Source: Eubacteriales bacterium (GTDB lineage Bacteria > Bacillota_A > Clostridia > Lachnospirales > Lachnospiraceae). Taken from it: a stretch of 11,211 nucleotides of DNA. The stretch is taken from positions 1 through 11,211 of the forward strand of contig JAUNJL010000077.1 of NCBI GenBank assembly GCA_030533315.1, in the 5' to 3' direction. Positions 1 to 9,513 of this stretch are shown one piece after another (position 1 is the first letter of the stretch; every line of letters begins with the position of its first letter). The translations under genes and the position numbers were made by a program. The notes beneath the pieces are model-generated. The model saw nothing but the letters and a program-made list of their open reading frames with translations, searched no databases and had not been told where the DNA came from.

Positions 1-387
1 GGTTCCCTGATCACGGCCGGCTTTGCCCTGGATCAGGGAAGAACGGTTTATGCCCTGCCGGGGCAGGTGGGAGACGCCTTGAGCAGGGGCTGCAACCGGC
101 TGATCTTTGACGGGGCGGGGATCGCCTTCAGCCCGGAAATTCTGTTGGAAGAATGGGGGATCCGGGAAAAAGATTCAGAAAAAACAACAACAAAAAAGCA
201 GTTAGGACTTGAAAGAGAAATGGAATTGGTGTATAGTTGTCTCAATTTACGACCTCAGAGCCTGGAGGAGATCATCCAAAAAACCGGCTTTTCCCCGGCT
301 CTGGCCGGGAGCGTCCTTACCCGTCTTGCCCTTATGGGGCTGGCAAAGGAGACAGGCCGCCATTTCTATGTCCGGGAAAAGTTGTGA
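1..387 (+). CDS. dprA: DNA processing protein DprA/Smf, C-terminal part (5' truncated by window edge)
   Basis: The open frame runs from base 1 (already inside the gene) to the TGA at 385-387, giving 128 residues. The first residues, GSLITAGFALDQGRTVYALPG, match the end of the DprA Rossmann-like domain, where SGSLITA and the later V/A-PG are hallmarks; GCNRLI a little further on is also typical. After a low-complexity linker rich in K, T and E, the last ~60 residues (from about LEREMELVYSCL to the end) look like the DprA winged-helix domain. DprA binds incoming single-stranded DNA and loads RecA during transformation; many non-competent bacteria keep it. It ends 47 bp before topA, a neighbour order common in Firmicutes, so cotranscription is likely. 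An ATG at 67 is internal to the domain and is not a start. The N-terminal SAM-like domain and most of the Rossmann fold lie outside the window. Confidence 0.93.
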   Translation, partial: GSLITAGFALDQGRTVYALPGQVGDALSRGCNRLIFDGAGIAFSPEILLEEWGIREKDSEKTTTKKQLGLEREMELVYSCLNLRPQSLEEIIQKTGFSPALAGSVLTRLALMGLAKETGRHFYVREKL

Positions 388-434
388 AGGAGATGAAAAA
401 CAAACCAGTATCAAGATAGACTAGGAGAGATGTC

Positions 435-2498
435 ATGGCGAAATATCTGGTGATCGTAGAGTCACCTGCGAAAGTAAAGACAATAAAGAAATTCCTTGGC
501 TCCAATTACGACGTGGAGGCCTCCAATGGACATGTGCGGGATTTCCCCAAAAGCCAGTTTGGCATTGATGTGGAAAACGATTTTGAGCCCAAGTACATTA
601 CCATCCGGGGAAAGGGAGAGCTTTTGGCGAAGCTGCGGAAGGCCGCAAAAAAGGCGGATAAGATCTACCTTGCGACGGACCCTGACCGGGAGGGAGAGGC
701 CATTTCCTGGCATTTGACCCAGGCCTTGAAGGAGGATCCCAAGAAGATGCACAGGATCACCTTCAACGAGATCACGAAGACGGCGGTCAAGGATTCCCTG
801 AAGCACGCCAGAGACCTGAATACCAATCTGGTGGACGCACAGCAGGCAAGACGGATGCTGGACCGCATGGTGGGGTATTCCATCAGCCCGCTTCTCTGGG
901 CGAAGGTGAAGAGGGGTCTGAGCGCCGGAAGGGTGCAGTCTGTGGCCCTCCGTATCATTTGTGACCGGGAGGATGAAATCAATTCCTTTATTCCGGAGGA
1001 ATATTGGACTCTGGACGGGGATTTTCTCGTGAATGGGGAGAAAAAGCCTCTGGAGGCGAAGTTTTACGGCACGGATAAAAAAATGACGATCTCCAGCAAA
1101 AAAGAGATGGACGACCTCCTTTCCCAGCTGGAGGGCAAGGCCTTTGAGGTGGATCAGGTCAAGACGGGAGAGCGAATCAAAAACGCTCCCTTGCCTTTTA
1201 CCACCAGTACCTTGCAGCAGGAGGCCTCCAAGACGCTGAATTTTTCCACCCAGAAGACCATGCGTCTGGCCCAGCAGCTGTATGAGGGCGTGGACGTCAA
1301 GGGAAACGGGACCGTGGGTATCATCACCTACCTGCGTACCGACTCCACCCGTATATCCGAGGAAGCGGACGCCGCTGCCAGAAGCTATATCGGGGCACAG
1401 TACGGGGAGGCCTATGTTTCCACCACGGAAAAGACAGAAAAAAAGGGGCAGAAGATCCAGGATGCCCACGAGGCCATCCGGCCGACGGACATCAGCCGCA
1501 CGCCCCAGCTTTTAAAGGAGTCCCTGAGCAGGGATCAGTTCCGTCTGTACCAGCTGATCTGGAAGCGCTTTACCGCCAGCCGGATGGCTCCCGCCAGGTA
1601 CGAGACCACCTCGGTGAAGATCGTGGGAGGAGAGTATACCTTTACCGTGTCTGCCTCCAAGGTGGCCTTCGACGGCTTTATGTCCGTTTACACCCAGGAG
1701 GACGATGACAAAAAAAGCAACGTGCTGAGCCAGAGTCTGGAAAAGGGGATGAAGCTGACCCTGAAGGGTCTAAGGCCCCAGCAGCATTTCACCCAGCCGC
1801 CGGCCCATTACACGGAGGCCTCTCTGGTGCGTACCATGGAGGAGCTGGGGATCGGGCGGCCCAGCACCTATGCTCCCACCATCACCACCATCATCAGCCG
1901 GCGCTATGTCTCCAAGGAGCAGAAAAACCTTTATGTGACAGAGCTGGGAGAGGTGGTCAACGGGATCATGAAGCAGGCGTTTCCCAGCATTGTGGACGTT
2001 CATTTTACCGCCACCATGGAGGGCCTTTTGGACTGCGTGGAGGATGGGTCCGTTCCATGGAAGGCGGTGATCCGCAATTTTTATCCAGATCTGAAGACAC
2101 ATGTGGACGCTGCCCAAAAGGAGCTGGAGAAGGTGGACATTCAGGACGAGGTTACGGACGTGATCTGCGACAACTGCGGCCGAAACATGGTGATCAAGTA
2201 TGGTCCCCACGGAAGGTTTCTGGCCTGTCCCGGGTTTCCGGAGTGTAAGAACACAAAGCCCTATTACGAGAAGATCGGAGTTCCCTGTCCCAAATGCGGC
2301 AAGGAGGTGGTCCTGAAAAAGACGAAGAAGGGCCGGAAGTATTATGGGTGCGAGGACAATCCTCAGTGCGATTTCATGTCCTGGCAGAAGCCCTCGGAGA
2401 AGAAGTGCCCGGTTTGCCAAAGCTACATGGTGGAAAAAGGCAGCAAGCTGGTGTGCAGCAAGGAGGACTGCGGTTACGTGGAGCAGATCAAAAAATAG
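435..2498 (+). CDS. topA: DNA topoisomerase I (type IA)
   Basis: This 687-residue protein relaxes negative supercoils by cutting and rejoining one DNA strand. The TOPRIM domain occupies about residues 1-140, with Glu9 in IVESPAK and the metal-binding DPDREGE motif (Asp82, Asp84, Glu86). The catalytic tyrosine is Tyr299 in GIITYLRTDST. AHEAIRPT (345-351) and GIGRPSTYA (472-480) are further family signatures. The C-terminus carries three four-cysteine zinc ribbons: C578/C581/C598/C604, C618/C621/C639/C645 and C658/C661/C674/C679. All key residues are present and the length is normal for the family. The start is set by AGGAGA at 423-428, six bases before the ATG, and by the canonical MAKYLVIVESPAK opening. 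It follows dprA closely, so the two are probably one transcript, ending at the terminator at 2634-2661. Confidence 0.98.
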   Translation: MAKYLVIVESPAKVKTIKKFLGSNYDVEASNGHVRDFPKSQFGIDVENDFEPKYITIRGKGELLAKLRKAAKKADKIYLATDPDREGEAISWHLTQALKEDPKKMHRITFNEITKTAVKDSLKHARDLNTNLVDAQQARRMLDRMVGYSISPLLWAKVKRGLSAGRVQSVALRIICDREDEINSFIPEEYWTLDGDFLVNGEKKPLEAKFYGTDKKMTISSKKEMDDLLSQLEGKAFEVDQVKTGERIKNAPLPFTTSTLQQEASKTLNFSTQKTMRLAQQLYEGVDVKGNGTVGIITYLRTDSTRISEEADAAARSYIGAQYGEAYVSTTEKTEKKGQKIQDAHEAIRPTDISRTPQLLKESLSRDQFRLYQLIWKRFTASRMAPARYETTSVKIVGGEYTFTVSASKVAFDGFMSVYTQEDDDKKSNVLSQSLEKGMKLTLKGLRPQQHFTQPPAHYTEASLVRTMEELGIGRPSTYAPTITTIISRRYVSKEQKNLYVTELGEVVNGIMKQAFPSIVDVHFTATMEGLLDCVEDGSVPWKAVIRNFYPDLKTHVDAAQKELEKVDIQDEVTDVICDNCGRNMVIKYGPHGRFLACPGFPECKNTKPYYEKIGVPCPKCGKEVVLKKTKKGRKYYGCEDNPQCDFMSWQKPSEKKCPVCQSYMVEKGSKLVCSKEDCGYVEQIKK

Positions 2499-2553
2499 CG
2501 GTCCTGCGGCGGCGTTTCCCGTATCCCAGGGCTGTCTCTCTGGCTTTTACAGA

Positions 2554-2591
2554 GGCGGTCCGGGCATCCTTTTTTCGGGTGCCTGGCCGCC
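2554..2591. repeat. Long GC-rich imperfect inverted repeat downstream of topA
   Basis: Bases 2554-2558 plus 2560-2569 pair with 2577-2586 plus 2587-2591 to form a 15-bp stem with one bulged T at 2559 and two G-U pairs. The loop is TTTTTTC. The T-run sits in the loop rather than after the stem, so it is not a normal rho-independent terminator. It lies in the topA 3' region, about 43 bp before the true terminator. It could be a 3'-end RNA stabiliser or a degenerate mobile repeat; neither is proven. Confidence 0.6.
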
Positions 2592-2633
2592 GCAAAAGCC
2601 ATGAAATATCCGTTTTGCAGTGCAGAAGGCTTG

Positions 2634-2661
2634 AAACCCCGTTGTTGGCAGCGGGGTTTTT
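2634..2661 (+). terminator. Rho-independent terminator of topA
   Basis: AAACCCCG (2634-2641) pairs perfectly with CGGGGTTT (2652-2659) around a 10-base loop, and the T-run continues to 2661. It closes the dprA-topA transcript before the codY promoter. Confidence 0.85.
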
Positions 2662-2704
2662 CGTTGTAAAAAAACGATATCAGCTAATAAAGTTGAAAGA
2701 AATA

Positions 2705-2719
2705 TATTTTCAGAAAAGC
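2705..2719 (+). promoter_or_regulatory. Candidate CodY box upstream of the codY promoter
   Basis: TATTTTCAGAAAAGC matches the CodY consensus AATTTTCWGAAAATT at 12 of 15 positions, including the whole TTTTCAGAAAA core. It lies 31 bp upstream of the codY -35 box. CodY autoregulation is known in other Firmicutes; here it is inferred from the site. Confidence 0.65.
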
Positions 2720-2750
2720 CGAGCAAAATGAAAAAATAGTAAAAAATGTC

Positions 2751-2779
2751 TTGTAAATTATCGGAAAAACGTGTAGTAT
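2751..2779 (+). promoter_or_regulatory. codY promoter (sigma-A type)
   Basis: A -35 box TTGTAA (2751-2756) and a -10 box TAGTAT (2774-2779) are separated by exactly 17 bp in AT-rich DNA downstream of the topA terminator. Transcription should begin near 2786, leaving a leader of about 43 nt. Confidence 0.7.
2756..2770 (+). promoter_or_regulatory. Second, weaker CodY-like box inside the codY promoter spacer
   Basis: AATTATCGGAAAAAC matches AATTTTCWGAAAATT at 11 of 15 positions. It fills the space between the -35 and -10 boxes, where bound CodY would block RNA polymerase. The match alone is weak in AT-rich DNA; its position and the better site upstream give it weight. Confidence 0.4.
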
Positions 2780-2828
2780 TAGAGTATCAAGTGTGTGCTT
2801 ATCAAAATGAAGGTGAAGGGAGGATCAT

Positions 2829-3614
2829 ATGAGCGTTCAACTGCTTGATAAAACAAGAAAAATCAATAAGCTCCTGCACAACAGCAGCTCCAGCAAGGTG
2901 GTGTTCAGCGACATCTGCCAGGTGCTGATGGAGACCTTAAATTCCAATATCCTGGTGCTCAGCAAGAAGGGCAAGGTTCTGGGAGTGAGCCTGTGTCCCG
3001 GCGTGGAGCAGATCACGGAGCTGATCGAGGACGAGGTGGGCGGACACGTGGACGTTCTTCTGAACGAGCGATTCCTGGGCGTGCTTTCCACAAAAGAAAA
3101 TGTGAACCTTCAGACCCTGGGCTTTGAGCATGTTTCTGCAGGCTGCCAGGGGATCATCAATCCCATCGACATTGCGGGGGAGAGGCTTGGCACCGTGTTT
3201 ATGTACCGCAACGACAAGCCCTACGATATAGAAGACATCATTGTTAGCGAGTATGGCACCACCGTGGTAGGCCTGGAGATGATGAGGGCCGTGCACGAGG
3301 AGAACGCAGAGGAAGACAGGAAGAAGCAGGTGGTGAAGTCCGCCTTTAACACCCTGTCCTTCTCCGAGCTGGAGGCCATTATCCATATTTTTGACGAGCT
3401 CAGCGGAGATGAGGGGATCCTGGTGGCCAGCAAGATCGCAGACAGGGTGGGGATCACCCGCTCCGTGATCGTGAACGCTCTGCGTAAGTTTGAGAGCGCA
3501 GGCGTCATTGAGTCCCGGTCCTCCGGCATGAAGGGGACGTATATCAAGGTCATCAACGAGGTGATTTTTGACGAGCTGGAGGAGATCAAGTCGCAGAAAA
3601 GCAAAAAGGCGTGA
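2829..3614 (+). CDS. codY: GTP/branched-chain amino acid-sensing global regulator CodY
   Basis: This 261-residue protein is close in length to Bacillus CodY (259). Residues about 1-155 form the GAF-type effector domain, opening with LLDKTRKINKLL and containing GERLGTV (117-123) and EYGTTVVGLEMMR (141-153). The C-terminal winged helix (about 165-245) carries the nearly invariant helix-turn-helix ASKIADRVGITRSVIVNALR (200-219) and later GMKGTYIKV (233-241). CodY represses biosynthetic and uptake genes when branched-chain amino acids, and in many species GTP, are plentiful. The middle of the GAF domain (about 55-100) looks diverged from Bacillus, so effector details should not be assumed. The ribosome site GGGAGG ends five bases before the ATG. 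It has its own promoter, two candidate CodY boxes and a terminator, so it appears monocistronic. It sits near topA as in Bacillus, but without the trmFO, xerC-like and hslVU genes found between them there. Confidence 0.96.
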   Translation: MSVQLLDKTRKINKLLHNSSSSKVVFSDICQVLMETLNSNILVLSKKGKVLGVSLCPGVEQITELIEDEVGGHVDVLLNERFLGVLSTKENVNLQTLGFEHVSAGCQGIINPIDIAGERLGTVFMYRNDKPYDIEDIIVSEYGTTVVGLEMMRAVHEENAEEDRKKQVVKSAFNTLSFSELEAIIHIFDELSGDEGILVASKIADRVGITRSVIVNALRKFESAGVIESRSSGMKGTYIKVINEVIFDELEEIKSQKSKKA

Positions 3615-3622
3615 CCTGTCAG

Positions 3623-3646
3623 GCCCGCTCCAGCCTGGAGACGGGC
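3623..3646. repeat. Short GC-rich hairpin after codY
   Basis: GCCCG (3623-3627) pairs with CGGGC (3642-3646), and TCCA (3629-3632) pairs with TGGA (3636-3639) inside it. No T-run follows, so it is not a terminator by itself. A ten-base palindrome GGCTGCAGCC lies just after, at 3652-3661. It may protect the codY mRNA 3' end. Confidence 0.4.
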
Positions 3647-3668
3647 TGGGCGGCTGCAGCCGACGGTG

Positions 3669-3708
3669 AAAGGAACTGTGGGAAAAGTTTTCCTGCGGTT
3701 CTTTTTTT
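3669..3708 (+). terminator. Rho-independent terminator of codY
   Basis: GAACTGTGGGAAAA (from 3673) pairs with TTTTCCTGCGGTTC (ending 3701) through a long stem with three G-U pairs. The stem can extend outward by pairing AAAG with the T-run that begins at 3702. Seven T follow the stem. Confidence 0.85.
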
Positions 3709-3800
3709 ATAAAAAAATATAAAAATGAGAAAACGAGAGATTTTAAACGTATAAAAGAGATTAAAAAAGAATATAATGAAAAATAGAAGCATAAAAAGAG

Positions 3801-3829
3801 TTGCAGAATAAGGAGTAATTCAATAATAT
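3801..3829 (+). promoter_or_regulatory. groESL promoter (sigma-A type)
   Basis: TTGCAG (3801-3806) and TAATAT (3824-3829) are 17 bp apart. The predicted start, near 3836-3840, falls right at the edge of the CIRCE element, the usual geometry for HrcA repression. A TATAAT at 3772-3777 further up lacks a good -35 box. Confidence 0.75.
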
Positions 3830-3840
3830 AAGGACAGTGA

Positions 3841-3867
3841 TTAGCACTCGACATAAATGAGTGCTAG
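3841..3867 (+). promoter_or_regulatory. CIRCE operator (HrcA binding site)
   Basis: TTAGCACTC, nine bases, then GAGTGCTAG matches the CIRCE consensus TTAGCACTC-N9-GAGTGCTAA with only the last base changed. HrcA bound here represses groESL until heat stress titrates it through the chaperonin. hrcA itself is not in the window. Confidence 0.97.
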
Positions 3868-3900
3868 TAAATGAAAGCAAGAGAATAAAGGAGGAAATAG

Positions 3901-4188
<288 letters not shown>

Positions 4189-4208
4189 ATAGCAGTCCTT
4201 TGGGATGA

Positions 4209-4316
4209 CCTGCGCATTTGCTGCGCAGGCGGAAGAGAGGGCAGAGAGGTGCAAAGGCTTTGGCGCCCCATGGGGTGTCCGCAGATGTTTGCACGGCGGT
4301 CCGGCTGGCTGGACCG
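4209..4316. repeat. Cluster of inverted repeats in the groES-groEL spacer
   Basis: Three stem-loops can be drawn between the two chaperonin genes. CCTGCGCA (4209-4216) and TGCGCAGG (4222-4229) form a perfect 8-bp stem with a 5-base loop. GTGCAAA (4249-4255) and TTTGCAC (4288-4294) form a 7-bp outer stem that encloses the palindrome CCCCATGGGG (4266-4275). CGGTCC (4297-4302) and GGACCG (4311-4316) form a 6-bp stem. None is followed by a T-run, so termination is not expected. The spacer is more GC-rich than the promoter region before groES. Confidence 0.6.
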
Positions 4317-4325
4317 TGACAGTAA

Positions 4326-5993
<1,668 letters not shown>

Positions 5994-6050
5994 TTTCCCT
6001 CTGCACCCTTCCCTAAAAAGCCGCAGAAAAATCATCAAACGAAAATAATT

Positions 6051-6082
6051 GGGACCAGCGTCATAGACGCTGGTCCCTTATT
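6051..6082 (+). terminator. groESL terminator, perfect 12-bp hairpin
   Basis: GGGACCAGCGTC (6051-6062) and GACGCTGGTCCC (6066-6077) pair perfectly around an ATA loop. The following TTATTAT is only partly T-rich, but the A-rich left side also suits a terminator. It sits 57 bp after groEL and directly before the next promoter. Confidence 0.8.
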
Positions 6083-6083
6083 A

Positions 6084-6092
6084 TGGTATACT
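6084..6092 (+). promoter_or_regulatory. Probable extended -10 promoter for the 6202-6708 gene
   Basis: TGGTATACT at 6084-6092 has the TGnTATAAT extended -10 form. No good -35 box is found 17 bp upstream because that position lies in the groEL terminator stem. Transcription would start near 6099, at the base of the leader hairpin. The leader would be about 100 nt. Confidence 0.5.
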
Positions 6093-6097
6093 GTGAA

Positions 6098-6139
6098 CAC
6101 TTAGCGAAATCAAGCCGAAGGCGCAGATTGAGCTTAGTG
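6098..6139 (+). ncRNA. Structured leader hairpin upstream of the 6202-6708 membrane protein gene
   Basis: The two halves pair in register over 42 nt. CACTTAGC (6098-6105) pairs with GCTTAGTG (6132-6139) with one U-U mismatch, then GA faces GA, AATC pairs with GATT, AA faces GCA, and GCC pairs with GGC around a GAA loop. Facing GA steps are typical of sheared tandem G-A pairs in functional RNA. A second small hairpin, CGGT-GTT-ACCG, follows at 6144-6154. I do not recognise it as a named RNA family. Confidence 0.5.
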
Positions 6140-6201
6140 AGAACGGTGTTACCGAGAGAACGGAGATTTTCCTCAACTACGGACAAAAAGGAGAAGATGT
6201 T

Positions 6202-6707
6202 ATGAGTGATTTGTATCAGGAGCATTTGGTAAAGAAGGAGCAGACAGGCGGAGCGAAGGCTGGAAAATATGCCATGATAGGGCTGACGGCCCTTTTTGTG
6301 GCGGCAGGCCTTCTCCTTACTCCTCTGGCCCTTCTCATCGCCCTCGTCTTAGGGCTGGTGACCTATTTTGTGGTGATTCCCAGGACAGACCTGGAATACG
6401 AGTACCTCTTCGTAAATGGAGAACTGGACATTGACAAGATCATGGCAAAATCCAAGCGGAAAAGAGTGAAAAGCCTGAACATCCAGGAGGCAGACATCAT
6501 TGCCCCGGTGACTTCCCACCGCATGGATTATTACAACAGCAATACCAAGCTGAAGGTATGGGATCTCTCCTCCGGGAATCCCCAGAACAAGCGCTACGCC
6601 ATCATCATCCGTGACAACGGGGAGACCTGCAAGGTCATTGTGGAGCCAGATGAAAACATGGCAAAGGCCATGAGAAGCTCTGCGCCCAGCAAGGTGTTCC
6701 TGGATTA

Positions 6708-6708
<1 letters not shown>
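6202..6708 (+). CDS. Small two-helix membrane protein, DUF6106-like, function unknown
   Basis: This 168-residue protein begins with a short polar segment (MSDLYQEHLVKKEQ), then two hydrophobic helices at about residues 23-40 and 42-60 separated by a proline-containing turn. This predicts a membrane hairpin with both ends in the cytoplasm. The soluble part (61-168) starts with DLEYEYLFVNGELDIDKIM and has K/R-rich KSKRKRVK (83-90), APVTSHRMDYY (101-111), and ends in the short motif SKVFLD. The layout resembles the DUF6106 family of clostridia as I remember it; that match is from memory and no function is known to me. AAGGAGA about seven bases before the ATG fixes the start. It has its own leader and terminator, so it is not clearly tied to groESL or guaB. 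Confidence 0.8.
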
Positions 6709-8401
<1,693 letters not shown>

Positions 8402-8495
8402 GAGAAGAAGGGATTTTGCAGGCCTGTGGATGGGGCTGAGTGCTGCTATCCGGGCTGATAAAGCTTAGCTCATAAGCTGGGTTCCGAAAAAACGG

Positions 8496-8524
8496 TTGAA
8501 AAAAGTAAGAAATTATTGTAGTAT
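8496..8524 (+). promoter_or_regulatory. Promoter of the ZTP riboswitch-purine operon
   Basis: TTGAAA (8496-8501) and TAGTAT (8519-8524) are 17 bp apart; an overlapping TATGAT at 8522-8527 gives a 20-bp alternative. The start would be near 8531, just before stem P1 of the riboswitch. Upstream, between guaB and this promoter, an imperfect region holds a 6-bp hairpin (AGCTTA 8462-8467 with TAAGCT 8473-8478) but no clear guaB terminator. Confidence 0.75.
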
Positions 8525-8533
8525 GATAAAGAG

Positions 8534-8608
8534 CGCTGCATGACTGGCGGAAAGTAGGGTCACCTACAGGGAGTGCAGCGGATACATGAGCCGACCGCCT
8601 GGGCAGCC
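8534..8608 (+). promoter_or_regulatory. ZTP (pfl) riboswitch aptamer
   Basis: P1 pairs CGCTGCA (8534-8540) with TGCAGCG (8574-8580) perfectly. Inside it are the conserved ACTGGCG segment (8543-8549), P2 GTAGG-GTCA-CCTAC (8554-8567) and AGGGAG. After a linker comes the hallmark CCGCCTGGGCA (8595-8605). GGCGG (8546-8550) pairs with CCGCC (8595-8599) as the class-defining pseudoknot. This class binds ZTP and ZMP, intermediates that rise when 10-formyl-tetrahydrofolate is short. The regulated genes here consume ZMP, as expected for the class. Confidence 0.95.
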
Positions 8609-8641
8609 TTTGCGAAAGATAGGGCTGGCCAGGCGTTTTTT
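8596..8641 (+). terminator. Ligand-controlled terminator of the ZTP riboswitch
   Basis: CGCCTGG (8596-8602) pairs with CCAGGCG (8629-8635), and CAGCCTT (8604-8610) pairs with AGGGCTG (8621-8627) with one G-G mismatch between the two blocks. Six T follow. The 5' arm is the same CCGCC used in the aptamer pseudoknot, so ligand binding and termination exclude each other. ZTP/ZMP should therefore turn the operon on. Confidence 0.93.
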
Positions 8642-8702
8642 ATTCCCTGGGAAGGCCGCAGGTTATTTTGGCAAAGGCCTGACAGCGGCCAAGGAGTTAT
8701 TT

Positions 8703-9437
8703 ATGAAAGGAAAACAAGCTATGAAAATGTTATCACTGGAAAAAGAACTGAAAGAAAATTCCTATCCGGGCAGGGGAATCGTGATTGGACGCTCTGGAAA
8801 CGGGAGATACGCAGTGACGGCTTATTTCATCATGGGCAGAAGTGAGAACAGCAGGAACCGTGTGTTTGTGGAGGAGGGAGAAGGCATCCGGACCCAGGCC
8901 TTTGATCCGTCCAAGCTGGTGGATCCAAGTCTGATCATCTACGCTCCGGTGCGGGTGATGGGAAATATGACCATTGTCACCAACGGAGATCAGACAGATA
9001 CCATTTATGAGGGGATGCAGCGTCAGCTCACCTTTGAGCAAGCCCTGAGAAGCAGGGAGTTTGAACCGGACGGTCCCAATTATACTCCACGGATCTCCGG
9101 GATCCTGTACGTGGAAAAGGGCGGCTTCCGCTACGAGATGTCGATTCTGAAGAGCGACGGAGGAGATGCGTCCGCTTGCCTGCGCTATACCTTTGGGTAT
9201 GATGAGGCAAGGCCGGGGGTGGGACGCTTTCTCCACACCTATCAGAAGGATGGGAATCCGCTTCCCAGCTTTGAGGGGGAGCCAAAGCCGGTGGAGATAC
9301 CTGATGACATGGATGCTTTTACCAATATGCTGTGGGACAGCCTGAATCAGGAAAACAAGGTATCCCTGTTCGTGCGCTATATCGACCTGGAGACTGGCCG
9401 CTGCAGGACCAGCATCGTAAATAAAAATAAGAGGTAA
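8703..9437 (+). CDS. purO: IMP cyclohydrolase, PurO type
   Basis: This 244-residue protein should close the ring of FAICAR to give IMP, the last step of purine synthesis. It resembles the archaeal-type PurO family (IMP_cyclohyd), which is unrelated to the N-terminal domain of bifunctional PurH. Recognisable segments are YPGRGIVIGRS (21-31), AYFIMGRSENSRNRVF (40-55), SLIIYAPVRVMGN (76-88), NGDQTDTIYEGM (94-105), EFEPDGPNYTPRISGI (119-134) and VSLFVRYIDLETG (220-232). The start is uncertain: ATG 8703 follows AAGGAG (8691-8696) by six bases, while ATG 8721, also preceded by an AAAGGA stretch, would give MKMLSLEKELK, nearer to homologues as I recall them. It is the first gene after the ZTP riboswitch, and the formyltransferase gene begins 76 bp later. 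The family call is from motif memory; the position makes the function very plausible. Confidence 0.88.
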   Translation: MKGKQAMKMLSLEKELKENSYPGRGIVIGRSGNGRYAVTAYFIMGRSENSRNRVFVEEGEGIRTQAFDPSKLVDPSLIIYAPVRVMGNMTIVTNGDQTDTIYEGMQRQLTFEQALRSREFEPDGPNYTPRISGILYVEKGGFRYEMSILKSDGGDASACLRYTFGYDEARPGVGRFLHTYQKDGNPLPSFEGEPKPVEIPDDMDAFTNMLWDSLNQENKVSLFVRYIDLETGRCRTSIVNKNKR

Positions 9438-9513
9438 GTGCGGTACGCAAAAGACGAAACAAGGAGCCCGTGTCAAAAAAGGGCTGCTATCTCATGGAAA
9501 AGGAGGAAATCTC

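Noticed and set aside
462..1469. Long open frame on the minus strand opposite topA (335 codons)
   Set aside because: It lies entirely antisense to a fully conserved topA, its protein is rich in L, H and G without any domain I recognise, and GC-rich third positions in topA explain the lack of stops.
2294..2731. 145-codon + strand frame overlapping the topA end and its 3' region
   Set aside because: It is out of frame with topA, crosses the large hairpin and the terminator, and shows no recognisable protein motif.
8573..8720. Open frames beginning inside the ZTP riboswitch, including an N-terminal extension of the cyclohydrolase
   Set aside because: These bases form the riboswitch linker, pseudoknot strand and terminator, so they are non-coding leader.
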